From an uncultured Eubacteriales bacterium (GTDB lineage: Bacteria > Bacillota > Clostridia > Oscillospirales > Oscillospiraceae): a stretch of 64,000 nucleotides of DNA. This document shows positions 31,316 to 40,133 of this stretch, piece by piece. Location: NCBI GenBank assembly GCA_900546075.1, contig URBH01000002.1, forward strand, positions 1 to 64,000, in the 5' to 3' direction. The notes under the pieces are model-generated. The model was given only the letters and a program-made list of their open reading frames with translations. It made no database searches and had not been told where the DNA came from. Each line of letters starts with the position of its first letter. The first letter of the stretch is position 1. A program made the translations under genes and the position numbers.

Positions 31316-32101
31316 TTACTTTCCAAGCTCTTTGTTCTTCTTATAGGTATCAATCACACAGTCCATTGCCGCGCCGCGGAAGCCGTGGTTTTCCAGCGTC
31401 TGAACACCGACAATGGTGCTGCCCCCGGGAGAACACACCGCATCCTTCAATGCGCCGGGGTGCTGACGGGTGGCAAGCAGCATTTCCGCCGAACCCGCCA
31501 TGGTCATGGCGGCGTATTCCATTGCCTTGGCTCTGGGAAGGCCGCAGGCCACCGCGCCGTCGGCCAGTGCCTCCACGAACATGTACAGAAAGGCCGGGCC
31601 GCTGCCGGACAGAGCGCTCGCCGCGTCGATCAGCCGCTCCTCCAGTGCGTCCAGCAGACCGCAGAAGCGCATGTCCTCCCGCCAGTCCTTCAGCGTTTCC
31701 TCCGCCACAAGCGCGTTGCGGCAATAGGGAATCACGCCTTTGCCGATGGCCGTGGGGGTGTTGGGCATGATGCGGATGACGGGCAGCTCCGCCGCGGCAA
31801 GCTGCTCCAATCTTGCAATTTCCATGCCCGCCGCCATGGTGATGATCAGCGGCTTGCGCTTTCCCAGAACCTTTTGCAGCGGAGACAGCACCTCCTGCAC
31901 CATATGGGGCTTCACTGCGATAAAGATCCGGTCACACCGGGCGGCGACGGTTTCCGCGTCGGAATAGACGATGCCCAGCTCCTCGGCAAACGCCTTTGCC
32001 TTGCCGGAACGGTCGGACACCATGATTTCCTTTGTGGCCTTGCTCAGGGCTTTGGCAATGGCGCCGCCCATGTTGCCGCAGCCGATAAATCCGTACTTCA
32101 T
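31316..32101 (-). CDS. proC: Pyrroline-5-carboxylate reductase
   Basis: 261 residues. Rossmann start YGFIGCGNMGGAIAKAL, then IFIAVKPHMVQEVL, RIMPNTPTAIGKGVI and the C-terminal signature VCSPGGSTIVGVQTLENHGFRGA. It reduces pyrroline-5-carboxylate to proline with NAD(P)H, the last step of proline synthesis. Standard length. It is third in a minus-strand proB-proA-proC operon, 11 bases after proA, and ends at the strong terminator. Confidence 0.97.
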   Translation of the reverse strand: MKYGFIGCGNMGGAIAKALSKATKEIMVSDRSGKAKAFAEELGIVYSDAETVAARCDRIFIAVKPHMVQEVLSPLQKVLGKRKPLIITMAAGMEIARLEQLAAAELPVIRIMPNTPTAIGKGVIPYCRNALVAEETLKDWREDMRFCGLLDALEERLIDAASALSGSGPAFLYMFVEALADGAVACGLPRAKAMEYAAMTMAGSAEMLLATRQHPGALKDAVCSPGGSTIVGVQTLENHGFRGAAMDCVIDTYKKNKELGK

Positions 32102-32112
32102 ACGTTTCCTCC

Positions 32113-33351
32113 TCAGCGGATATGTCCGTTTCCGTGAATGATGTATTTATAGGTGGTCAGCTCCTGCAAGCCCATGGGGCCCCGGGCGTGGAGCTTCTGG
32201 GTGGAAATGCCCATCTCGCACCCTAAGCCGAATTCGCCGCCGTCGGTGAACCGGGTGGAGGCATTGACATACACCGCCGCGCTGTCCACATTGGCGGTAA
32301 AATACCGCTCCGCCTCCGGACTGCGGGTCACAATGGCCTCGCTGTGGCCGGTGGAGTGCGCCGCGATATGGGCAACCGCCTCCTTCACATCCTCCACGCA
32401 TTTGACGGCAAGGATATAGTCCAGAAATTCCGTATCAAAATCCTTCTCCCCGGCCTTTTTTCCGGGAATGATGGCAGCCGCCGTCTCGTCCAGGCGAAGC
32501 TCCACCGCCTTTTCCCGGTCAGTGACCAGACGTTTATAAAGCATGGGCAGGAACTTGGGGGCAATGGCCTTGTCCACCAGCAGAACCTCCTCGGCGTTGC
32601 AGACGCTGGGGCGGCTGGTTTTGGCGTTTTCCACGATGTTCAGCGCCATGTTCAGGTCGGCGGACTTCTCCACATATACGTGGCAGATGCCGATGCCGGT
32701 GGCGATGCAGGGCACGGTGGCAGTGCTTACACAGGCGTTAATCAGCCCCGCACCGCCCCGGGGAATCAGCAGGTCAATATAGCCGTTTGCGGTCATCAGC
32801 GCAGCGGCGCTTTCCCGGGATGTGTCCTGCACCAGATTCACCGCATTCTCCGTAACCCCCACCGATTTAAGACCGGAGCGGAGGGCGTCCACAATGGCGT
32901 TGGCACTGCGGAACGCCTCTTTCCCGCTTCTGAGGACGCAGACGTTCCCGCTTTTCAGTGCCAGAGCGGCGGCGTCGCTGGTGACGTTGGGGCGGCTTTC
33001 GTAGATAATGGCAATGACGCCCATGGGGACGGATACCTTCTGAATTTCCAGACCGTCCGGCCGGGTGTGGGTCTGCAAAATCCGCCCCACCGGGTCAGGC
33101 AGCGCCGTCACCTCCCGGATGCCCTGCGCCATCCCGGCAATGCGCTCCTTTGTCAGCTTCAGTCTGTCCAGCATGACCGGGGAGATATGCGCCTTCGCGG
33201 ATTCCATGTCCAATGCGTTCGCGCCGAGAATTGCGTCCTGCCAGGCAATCAATGCGTCCGCCATGGCGTTCAGCGCGGCGTTCTTCTGCTCCGTGGTCAG
33301 GCCAGCGACTTCCCCTTTTGCCGCCTTGGCGGCTTCCAGCATTTCTTTCAC
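32113..33351 (-). CDS. proA: Gamma-glutamyl phosphate reductase
   Basis: 412 residues, the usual size. Contains the NAD(P)-binding and catalytic region of ProA (VIAIIYESRPNVTSDAAALALKSGN and PSVCNAEEVLLVDKA, with the active-site Cys), and ends EFGLGCEMGISTQKLHARGPMGL. It reduces glutamyl-5-phosphate to glutamate semialdehyde. Its start overlaps the proB stop by 4 bases. Confidence 0.97.
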   Translation of the reverse strand: MKEMLEAAKAAKGEVAGLTTEQKNAALNAMADALIAWQDAILGANALDMESAKAHISPVMLDRLKLTKERIAGMAQGIREVTALPDPVGRILQTHTRPDGLEIQKVSVPMGVIAIIYESRPNVTSDAAALALKSGNVCVLRSGKEAFRSANAIVDALRSGLKSVGVTENAVNLVQDTSRESAAALMTANGYIDLLIPRGGAGLINACVSTATVPCIATGIGICHVYVEKSADLNMALNIVENAKTSRPSVCNAEEVLLVDKAIAPKFLPMLYKRLVTDREKAVELRLDETAAAIIPGKKAGEKDFDTEFLDYILAVKCVEDVKEAVAHIAAHSTGHSEAIVTRSPEAERYFTANVDSAAVYVNASTRFTDGGEFGLGCEMGISTQKLHARGPMGLQELTTYKYIIHGNGHIR

Positions 33352-34118
33352 AAGCGTTCCTCCGAAAACGTGGTGCCAACGGCCTTTCCTTCCAGAATGT
33401 CATAGAGATTTCCCGGATTATTTCCGTTGGCAATGACCATTTTGCAGCCGCAGCCCAGGCAGATTTCGGCGGCATGGAGCTTCGTGACCATTCCCCCGGT
33501 TCCCTGGGCAGAACTGCTGATCCCGGCAATTTCCCGGATATGGTCGTCAATTCCGGCGACGTGGTGCAATAGCTTCGCCTCCGGGTGGGTGTGTGGGTCG
33601 GCGGTGTACAGGCCGTCGATATCGGAAAGGAGAATCAGCATTTCGGCGTGGACGCTCCTTGCCACGATGGCGGCGAGGGTATCGTTGTCGCCGATGACGA
33701 TCTCATCGGTGGCGACGGTGTCGTTCTCATTGATGATAGGCAGCGCCCCCAGCTCCAGAAGCCTGTTCAGGGTGTTGGTGAAGTTGAAGCGCCGGGTATT
33801 GCTGGCAGTATCGTCGCCGGTGATCAGCAGCTGCGCCACCGTGTGGTGGTACTCGCTGAACAGCTTGTCATATACATACATCAGCTCGCACTGCCCAACA
33901 GCGGCGGCGGCCTGTTTGGACGGGATGTCCTTTGGCTTTTCCCGCAGTCCCAGCTTCCCCACCCCCATGCCGATGGCGCCGGAGGAAACCAGGATCAGCT
34001 CATGTCCGGCATTTTTGATATCGCTCATGATCTCGCAAAGCTGCTCCACCCGGCGGATATTTAAGTGGCCGGTGGGATGCGCCAGAGTCGATGTGCCGAT
34101 TTTGATTACAATGCGCAT
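33348..34118 (-). CDS. proB: Glutamate 5-kinase (short form without PUA domain)
   Basis: 256 residues. Amino-acid kinase fold: RIVIKIGTSTLAH, LILVSSGAIGMGVGKLGL, INENDTVATDEIVIGDNDTLAAIVA and SAQGTGGMVTKLHAAEICLGCG. It phosphorylates glutamate at the gamma carboxylate. Most bacterial enzymes are near 370 residues with a C-terminal PUA domain; this one stops after the kinase domain, as in several Clostridia. The promoter with an extended -10 is at 34148-34176. Confidence 0.96.
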   Translation of the reverse strand: MRIVIKIGTSTLAHPTGHLNIRRVEQLCEIMSDIKNAGHELILVSSGAIGMGVGKLGLREKPKDIPSKQAAAAVGQCELMYVYDKLFSEYHHTVAQLLITGDDTASNTRRFNFTNTLNRLLELGALPIINENDTVATDEIVIGDNDTLAAIVARSVHAEMLILLSDIDGLYTADPHTHPEAKLLHHVAGIDDHIREIAGISSSAQGTGGMVTKLHAAEICLGCGCKMVIANGNNPGNLYDILEGKAVGTTFSEERL

Positions 34119-34147
34119 TTGCGTTCTCCCCTAAAACAATTTCGTTC

Positions 34148-34176
34148 ATTATATCACTTTAGCATAATGAAGTAAA
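34148..34176 (-). promoter_or_regulatory. Promoter of the proBAC operon
   Basis: On the minus strand: TTTACT (34171-34176), 17 bases, TGA-TATAAT (extended -10, 34148-34153), 29 bases before the proB start. Confidence 0.75.
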
Positions 34177-34248
34177 TAGTCTGAAAGCAAGTTTCCGGTA
34201 AATGTTTTTACATATAAAATACTGACGGGCAGCATTTAGGGGAGCGTA

Positions 34249-34425
34249 AAACAGCGAATGGAGCGTATCGGTACAGATACGCTCCATTTCCCGTGACACC
34301 ATACGCAGCCCCTTGGCTCTCCCTCTGGGAGAGCTGTCACCGAAGGTGACTGAGAGGGTACTGCACCCCGGTTTTCCCTCTCCGTCCTCGCTGCGCTCGG
34401 CCACCTCTCCCAAAGGGAGAGGCAA
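34249..34425. repeat. Palindromic intergenic repeat, copy 1
   Basis: About 180 bp of nested hairpins: tggagcgtatc / gatacgctcca (34259-34286), gtcaccgaaggtgac, ctctcccaaagggagag and similar. The reverse complement occurs at 45498-45681 with high identity. No gene. It fills most of the gap between proB and the S41 protease gene, and resembles miniature palindromic repeats dispersed in Oscillospiraceae genomes. Confidence 0.85.
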
Positions 34426-34469
34426 GAGATGATCGCATTGAGCCCCGTCTATTCTGCCGCCCGTCAGGG

Positions 34470-35624
34470 TTATTTCTTTTCCAGCAGCTCCAGCGCCGCC
34501 TGAATCTGAGGATCCTCCTCCGGTTCCAGTTGGTCGTAGTAGATGGCGGCGGCGGTTTCCCCGTCCACCGGCACAACCACGTCCGGCGTGATTCCCACTC
34601 CCGCCAGGCTGACGCCCTTGGGGGTAAAATACTTCCCCACGGAGAGACCCACCGCGGAGCCGTCACTCAGGCGCATGGTATTCTGAAAATACCCTTTGCC
34701 GCAGGTTTTCTCTCCCACCACGTCGGCAACGCCGTACTCGCTTAAGGCCGCCGCGAAGAACTCCGCTGCGGAGTAGGAGTCCCCGTTCACCAGCACCGCC
34801 ATGGGAATGTCCAGGCAATCCGCGTCGGAATAGTCCACCTTCTCCTTCCCGGCATAGTCCACCGTGCGGAACAGCTCTCCCTCGGGCAGCAGATAGTCCA
34901 GCACCTTTACCAGCTCCTTGGCATAGCCGCCGGGGTTGTTGCGCACGTCGAAAATCAGCTTTTCCGCCCCCTGTGCAAGCAGCCCGTCAATGGCCGCGAT
35001 GGCTTCCTCGGCGCACCGGGCGTCGAAATTCCCGATGGTCACAAGCCCGATATCGCCGCTCAGCATCCGTCCGCTGGCAACGACGGTCTGCACCTGCCGC
35101 CGCTCCACGGACAGCGTCACCCGCTCCCCGCGCCTGAGAACCGTCAGGGACACATAGGTGCCTTCCTCTCCCCGCACCAGATTCCGAACCTCCGCGGCGG
35201 TCATTTCCCGGACGTCCTGGCCTTCCACTTCGACCAGCAGATCGTCCACCTGAACGCCCGCGACCTCGGCAGAGCTGCCCTCGTTCACGGCCTTAACCAG
35301 GAAGCCCTCCTGCTCCTTGGCCTCGATGGTGATGCCGACGCCCACGTAGGCGTTGTTCACCTGCTCCTCATGGGCGGCATATTCGCTGGCAGGGATATAG
35401 TAGCTCCACCGGTCATTCAGGGATTTGACCATGGCGGCCGCCGCAGCGTCCTCCATGGACATCTGATCTGCGTCCCCGATAAAGCGTTCCAGAATCAGGC
35501 TTTCCAGCTGCTCCAGCTTAGAGCCGTAGGCATACCCCGGATAGCCCACCGCCGCCAGGGTCGCCACCGTGGCCAGCACTGCGACCAAAAGATAGCTTAA
35601 AGAGATCAGGATTTTCTTTTTCAC
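34470..35624 (-). CDS. S41 family C-terminal processing protease
   Basis: 384 residues: N-terminal signal anchor (ILISLSYLLVAVLATVATLAAVGY), then a PDZ domain (about 95-180; GVGITIEAKEQEGFLVKAVNEGSSAEVAGVQVDDLLVEVEG) and the S41 catalytic domain with the Ser in NGDSYSAAEFFAAAL and Lys in GEKTCGKGYFQNTMRLSDGSAVGL. It cuts extracytoplasmic proteins near the C-terminus. Being last in the ftsEX/M23 operon suggests a role in controlling the hydrolases or their substrates, though that is inferred from order. Confidence 0.95.
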   Translation of the reverse strand: MKKKILISLSYLLVAVLATVATLAAVGYPGYAYGSKLEQLESLILERFIGDADQMSMEDAAAAAMVKSLNDRWSYYIPASEYAAHEEQVNNAYVGVGITIEAKEQEGFLVKAVNEGSSAEVAGVQVDDLLVEVEGQDVREMTAAEVRNLVRGEEGTYVSLTVLRRGERVTLSVERRQVQTVVASGRMLSGDIGLVTIGNFDARCAEEAIAAIDGLLAQGAEKLIFDVRNNPGGYAKELVKVLDYLLPEGELFRTVDYAGKEKVDYSDADCLDIPMAVLVNGDSYSAAEFFAAALSEYGVADVVGEKTCGKGYFQNTMRLSDGSAVGLSVGKYFTPKGVSLAGVGITPDVVVPVDGETAAAIYYDQLEPEEDPQIQAALELLEKK

Positions 35625-35647
35625 GGAATAACCACCTCATAGAAAGG

Positions 35648-35680
35648 ATTCCCACAGTCCATAGTATGAACTGTGGGAAT
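35648..35680 (-). other. Hairpin between the first M23 gene and the protease gene
   Basis: 10-bp stem ATTCCCACAG / CTGTGGGAAT with a 12-base loop, in the 65-base gap. It has no T-tract, so it may be an attenuator, an RNA-processing or stability element, or a weak terminator. Confidence 0.5.
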
Positions 35681-35689
35681 GGTATTGAA

Positions 35690-36988
35690 TCAGTACAGGG
35701 CGACGTAATTACACGGATTGACGTAGACGCCGTTGTAGGAGATGCCGAAGTGCAGATGGTCGCCGGTGGTAATGCCGGTGGCGCCGGTAGCGCCGATCAG
35801 CTGTCCCGCGCTGACGATCTGTCCGGCGGATACGCAGGAGCTGCTTAAGTGCATGTAGATGGACGAGAAGCCGTCCTGATGGTTGATCTGCACGTAGTTG
35901 CCGGCGGCATTGCCCCAGCCCGCTACGGTGACGACGCCCGCACGGCTCGCGTACACAGGATCGCCGGTGCCGGTATCCAGGTCAACGCCCTGATGGTATG
36001 TAGACGCACCCGAGGTGGGGGAAACACGGTTGCCGAAGGGACTGGTGATGGAGGTGTAGCTGCAGGGAACCAGCCAGCCGCCACTTCCACCGCTGCCGCC
36101 GCCGCTGCTCCCGGACGTTCCGCCGGAGCTGCTTCCGCCGGTGCCGCCGGCCTGGGTCGTGGGAGGTACGGAGGTTGCCTTCCAGGCTTCCCATTCCCGC
36201 TGCTTCGCCGCGTTGAACTGTACTTCCATGGCGGCGATCTGCTTCAGGAACGCATTTTCCTGCTCCTTGCATTCCTCTTCCAGCGCCTGGAGATCGTCGG
36301 CCTTTTGCAGCAGCTCCTGGAGCAGCGCCTCCGATTCCTTGCTTTTCTCGTTCATTTCCGCCTGGGTGTCGTCCAGGTCTTTCTTGGTGGTTTCCAGCTC
36401 GCCCTTTTCCGTTTCCAGCTCGGCCTGGGCTTCCTCCACCTTGTTGGCGGCGTCGCTCAGCTCCTGCAAACGGCGCTTGTCGGAGGCCGCGATCTCCTCC
36501 ACCATGTTCAGCCTGTCCAGAAGGTCGGAGAAGCTGTTGGCCTTGAAGAGAACTTCCCAGTAGGAAACCTCCCCCTCCTCCTCCATGGTGCGGATGCGCT
36601 CCTTGTTTTCCTGATTCAGGGCTTCCAGACGATCCTCCGCCGTGTCCAGCTCGTCCTGCTTGTCGGCAATGAGCAGATTGTAGGCGGAGATCTGTTCGTT
36701 GATGTTGATGATCTGGGTATTCAGAAGCTGAATTTCCTGATCGACCACGTTCTTCTGGGCAATCAGATCCGCAATTTCGTTCTCGTTCTCCTTGTACTGC
36801 TTCTTCACATCCGCAATCTGATTCTGTACCTCCTTGCGCTCCTGCTGCAAGGCAATGATCTGCTTGCGGATCTCGCCGGAGGATGCCGCACCGGCGAAGG
36901 TGGGCAGAATGCTCATCAGAAGCGTCAGCAGCAGTACCGCCGCCATGACGCCGGCGAGGACGGATACCAAACGTTTGCGATTTTTCAT
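35690..36988 (-). CDS. EnvC-like murein hydrolase or activator (coiled coil + M23)
   Basis: 432 residues. Signal anchor (VLAGVMAAVLLLTLLMSILPTFAGA), a long coiled coil (about 33-260, with KDLDDTQAEMNEKSKESEAL), a Gly/Ser-rich spacer, and a LysM-free M23 (lysostaphin-type) domain at the C-terminus with metal ligands HQGVDLDTG and GDHLHFGIS. M23 endopeptidases cleave peptidoglycan crosslinks. All ligand residues appear present, so it may be active rather than only an activator. It follows a similar gene in the FtsEX operon. FtsEX normally controls such proteins through conformational change. Confidence 0.92.
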   Translation of the reverse strand: MKNRKRLVSVLAGVMAAVLLLTLLMSILPTFAGAASSGEIRKQIIALQQERKEVQNQIADVKKQYKENENEIADLIAQKNVVDQEIQLLNTQIININEQISAYNLLIADKQDELDTAEDRLEALNQENKERIRTMEEEGEVSYWEVLFKANSFSDLLDRLNMVEEIAASDKRRLQELSDAANKVEEAQAELETEKGELETTKKDLDDTQAEMNEKSKESEALLQELLQKADDLQALEEECKEQENAFLKQIAAMEVQFNAAKQREWEAWKATSVPPTTQAGGTGGSSSGGTSGSSGGGSGGSGGWLVPCSYTSITSPFGNRVSPTSGASTYHQGVDLDTGTGDPVYASRAGVVTVAGWGNAAGNYVQINHQDGFSSIYMHLSSSCVSAGQIVSAGQLIGATGATGITTGDHLHFGISYNGVYVNPCNYVALY

Positions 36989-37049
36989 AGGAATCTCCTT
37001 TTCACGATGGGGACGGGCATTGTCATCAGCAGACGCAATGCCAATGGAT

Positions 37050-38273
37050 TTACAAGATATATGCCAATGGGTTTACATAAGTTCCTGCGTAAGAAATACC
37101 GAAGTGAAGGTGCGGGCCGGTGGAAAGGCCGGTGCTGCCCACATAGCCAATGAGCTGCCCCTGGGACACGCTCTGTCCCGCGGAGACAACGTAGTTGGTC
37201 ATGTGCATATAGATGGAGGCGAAGCCGTCCAAATGGTTGATGCTGACATAGTAGCCTGCGCCGCCGGCCTGATAGGAGGCCACCGTGACGGTGCCGGCTC
37301 TCGTAGCGTAGATGGGTGTTCCCTGATTGCAGGCCATATCAATGCCGTTGTGCATTCTCTGGGTGCCCAAAATCGGGTGGGTACGCATTCCGAAGGGACT
37401 GGTGATGGTATAGCCGGACACCGGGGTCGTCCAGGAGGCGTTGGAGGGCGGGTTTTCCCCCTGCATGGCCAGCTTGGCCAGATACTCGTCGTACTTTGCC
37501 TGCTTGAGGTCTTTTTCCTTGGCGGCAATTTCCTGCATCAGGTCGTCCTGAAGGGCTTCCGACTCGTCCATCATCCGCTGGTATTCCTCGGACTTCTTTT
37601 CCAGCTCCCGGAGCATGTCGTCGGATTCCGTGCGTTTTTCCTCCAGCTCGGCCTCCGCCGCCGTCAGCTCCTCCCAAGTGCCCTCCAGCTCGGTTTTTTC
37701 CGATTCCAGGCTCATGCGGGTGGCGGCAACAATGTCCGACGCAATGCGCATTTCCTGAAGACGGCGCTGGTCGGCCTGGGAAATCTCCTGCATCATGTTC
37801 AGCCGATCAAGGAGGTCAGTAAAGCTGTTGGCCTCGAAAATGACCTGCCAGTAAGTAATGCTGCCGCCTTCCTCCATCGCCCGGATACGCTCCCGGTGCT
37901 GCTCGCTCAGGGTGCGCAGCTCCTCCTCGGCGGCGTCCAGCGTGTCCTGGGTGTCCGCAATGAGCTGGCTGTAGGCGGAAATCTGGGCGTTGGTGGTCTC
38001 AATCTTGCCTGTCAGAAGGGCGATTTCCTCGTCGATGGCTTCCTTCCTGCTCACGATATCGGCCATGTCGCTATAATTGGCGTCGTACTGGCTTCGCACA
38101 GCGTCGATCTGCGCCTGGATGGCCTTGTTCTTTTCCTCCAGTGCGTCAATCTCCTTCTGGATTTCACCGGAGGTGGCGGCATCCGCCGGAACCGGCGCGA
38201 TGCTCACCGCCATCACCGCCGCCAGACATAGGGCGACCAGCGATCTCACGGTTATCTCTCTGTGTTTGCTCAT
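37050..38273 (-). CDS. EnvC-like murein hydrolase or activator, second copy
   Basis: 407 residues. Signal peptide (SLVALCLAAVMAVSIAPVPADAA), coiled coil (about 30-265; ALEEKNKAIQAQIDAVRSQ, EELTAAEAELEEKRTESDDMLRELEKKSEEY), then an M23 domain with MHNGIDMACNQG and GPHLHFGIS. A paralogue of the next gene, likely by tandem duplication, as the two differ mainly in coiled-coil length. It starts just after ftsX (3 bases). Confidence 0.92.
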   Translation of the reverse strand: MSKHREITVRSLVALCLAAVMAVSIAPVPADAATSGEIQKEIDALEEKNKAIQAQIDAVRSQYDANYSDMADIVSRKEAIDEEIALLTGKIETTNAQISAYSQLIADTQDTLDAAEEELRTLSEQHRERIRAMEEGGSITYWQVIFEANSFTDLLDRLNMMQEISQADQRRLQEMRIASDIVAATRMSLESEKTELEGTWEELTAAEAELEEKRTESDDMLRELEKKSEEYQRMMDESEALQDDLMQEIAAKEKDLKQAKYDEYLAKLAMQGENPPSNASWTTPVSGYTITSPFGMRTHPILGTQRMHNGIDMACNQGTPIYATRAGTVTVASYQAGGAGYYVSINHLDGFASIYMHMTNYVVSAGQSVSQGQLIGYVGSTGLSTGPHLHFGISYAGTYVNPLAYIL

Positions 38274-38275
38274 AG

Positions 38276-39163
38276 TTATACGTCCATAAACTTTCGGATA
38301 GAAGTCCAGCTGCCCACGATACCGACGAACATACCGGCGGCGGCGAAGGTAGCAACCATGGGGAGCAGCAGCTCCTGGAAGGGTACGAAGTTGAACAGCT
38401 GCAAGGCGTCCACGCTGCCGATCTTATTCAGCATCGCGTCGTAGCCCAGCCATTCCAGGCCGAAGGCCAGGATGGCGCCGATCATGCCCAGGGAAAAGCC
38501 CTCCACCACGAAGGGCAGCCGGATAAAGCCGTTGGTGGCGCCCACCATTTTCATAATGGCGATCTCGTCCCGCCGGTCGTACATGGCCAGCTTGACGGTG
38601 TTGGAAATAATCAGCAGGCTGACCACCAGCAGCACCGCGATCACCGCCACGGAGACGATGTGCAGCACGCTCTGAATGGTGGTGAAGCCCTCCGCCAGCT
38701 CGTAGGCCGCGTTGATCTTATCCACGCCGGGCAGCTGCAAAAGCAGCTCGGCGGTCTGCTGCATTTTGGTGTTGTCCTCCAGGGTGACCACATAGCGGTG
38801 GCGCAGATCCTGTGGCTGAACGCCGCTGAAGGCGCTGTCGTTGTCGTGGTCGCTGACAAAGCTTTGAAGCGCTTCCTCACGGGAAACGAACTTTGCCTCC
38901 AGAACGTTGTCCAGGAGGTTAATTTTGGTGCCGATCGACCTTGCTTCGGCGTCGGACAGGCTGCTGTCGATGTACACAAGAATTTCGCTGGTCTTATTTA
39001 AGTCCTGCACCATGATGTCCAGGTTATAGGCCAGCGCGGAGAAGCTGCCCACGATGATCAGACACGCCACCGTGACGCAGATAGCGGCAAAGGACATAAA
39101 GCCGTGCTGGAAAATGCTGCGGAAGCCCTCCTTGAGCAGATATCCGATATTATTGAGCTTCAT
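38276..39163 (-). CDS. ftsX: Cell division ABC transporter permease FtsX
   Basis: 295 residues. Four membrane segments: GFMSFAAICVTVACLIIVGS (about 20-40), then IVSVAVIAVLLVVSLLIISNTVKL (about 170), SLGMIGAILAFGLEWLG (about 225) and MVATFAAAGMFVGIVGSW (about 270), with the large extracellular domain between the first and second. FtsX carries the signal from the cytoplasmic ATPase to wall hydrolases. The start overlaps ftsE by 14 bases. The two hydrolase genes follow directly. Confidence 0.96.
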   Translation of the reverse strand: MKLNNIGYLLKEGFRSIFQHGFMSFAAICVTVACLIIVGSFSALAYNLDIMVQDLNKTSEILVYIDSSLSDAEARSIGTKINLLDNVLEAKFVSREEALQSFVSDHDNDSAFSGVQPQDLRHRYVVTLEDNTKMQQTAELLLQLPGVDKINAAYELAEGFTTIQSVLHIVSVAVIAVLLVVSLLIISNTVKLAMYDRRDEIAIMKMVGATNGFIRLPFVVEGFSLGMIGAILAFGLEWLGYDAMLNKIGSVDALQLFNFVPFQELLLPMVATFAAAGMFVGIVGSWTSIRKFMDV

Positions 39164-39839
39164 GTTTGCTTTCCTCCCCGATTCCGTCTCTCACCACGAC
39201 GCCCTCATTGATGGCAATGGTGCGTTTATGGAACAGCTTTGCCAGATTCTGATCGTGGGTGACCACCAGCATGGTGGTTCCCAGATTGTTGATCTCCTGC
39301 AGCAGCGCCATAATTTCAAAGGAGCGCTCCGGATCCAGGTTGCCGGTAGGCTCGTCGGCGATGATGGTGGACGGATTGTTCACCAGGGCGCGGGCGATGG
39401 CAAGTCTCTGCTGCTCGCCGCCGGACATCTCGTTGGGGTGGCGGTTCATCTTGCCTTCCAGACCCACCAGCTCCAGCACATAGGGAACCCGTTCCTTGAT
39501 CTCGGATTCCTTCGCGCCCACGACCCGCATGGCGAAGGCCACGTTCTCATAGACCGTCATTTTCTCGATCAGGCGGTAGTCCTGGAACACGACGCCGACG
39601 GTGCGGCGCAGATAGGGAACCTCACGCTTGCGAACCCGCTCCAGGGAATAGCCGTTGACGTGGACGGTGCCGGAGGTGGGCTTCAGCTCGCCGGTGATCA
39701 GCTTGATGATGGTGGACTTACCGGAACCGGAAGGACCGATCAGGAAGCAGAACTCGCCGTCCTCGATCTGCATGGTAACGCCGTTAAGGGCTTTGTTACC
39801 CTGCGTATAGGATTTTACAACATCAGTAAATTCAATCAT
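39150..39839 (-). CDS. ftsE: Cell division ATP-binding protein FtsE
   Basis: 229 residues. Walker A GPSGSGKST (35-43), signature MSGGEQQRLAIARAL, Walker B with STIIADEPTGNLDPERS and the conserved VVTHDQNLAKL. It energises FtsX during septal wall hydrolysis. First gene of the operon; promoter at 39917-39945. Confidence 0.97.
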   Translation of the reverse strand: MIEFTDVVKSYTQGNKALNGVTMQIEDGEFCFLIGPSGSGKSTIIKLITGELKPTSGTVHVNGYSLERVRKREVPYLRRTVGVVFQDYRLIEKMTVYENVAFAMRVVGAKESEIKERVPYVLELVGLEGKMNRHPNEMSGGEQQRLAIARALVNNPSTIIADEPTGNLDPERSFEIMALLQEINNLGTTMLVVTHDQNLAKLFHKRTIAINEGVVVRDGIGEESKHEAQ

Positions 39840-39916
39840 ATTCGCATCTTTCTCCCGTCATAGGCGGTATCGGAATTGCCGTCAACGCAACCCCATACCG
39901 CCCGCAGTGTAACCGA

Positions 39917-39945
39917 ATTGTAACACATCACAAAATCAATGTCAA
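39917..39945 (-). promoter_or_regulatory. Promoter of the ftsEX operon
   Basis: On the minus strand, TTGACA (39940-39945), 17-base spacer, TACAAT (39917-39922); about 78 bases before the ftsE start. Confidence 0.75.
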
Positions 39946-40096
39946 TCACATTCCGAAATAAATGGGGCAAAAGCGCAGATTTAACAGATTATCCACAATT
40001 ATTCCCCCGATTTTTTCAGCTTTCTTTCATATTTCTCCTATATTACGCCCCAAAAACAGGAAACTCCTTCCGCAAAACCGGGTCAGGCATACAGAA

Positions 40097-40119
40097 GCGG
40101 GGCTGCAAATGCAGCCCCG
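40097..40119 (-). terminator. Hairpin after the CdaR-like gene
   Basis: 11-bp GC-rich perfect stem GCGGGGCTGCA / TGCAGCCCCGC with a 1-base central AA loop, 15 bases past the stop. No T-tract on the minus strand, so termination is uncertain. Confidence 0.6.
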
Positions 40120-40133
40120 CAGGATATGCTTCT

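Noticed and set aside
34249..34425. Repeats of palindromic DNA as a CRISPR array
   Set aside because: Units are nested palindromes in one block, not equal direct repeats separated by unique spacers, and no cas gene is near.
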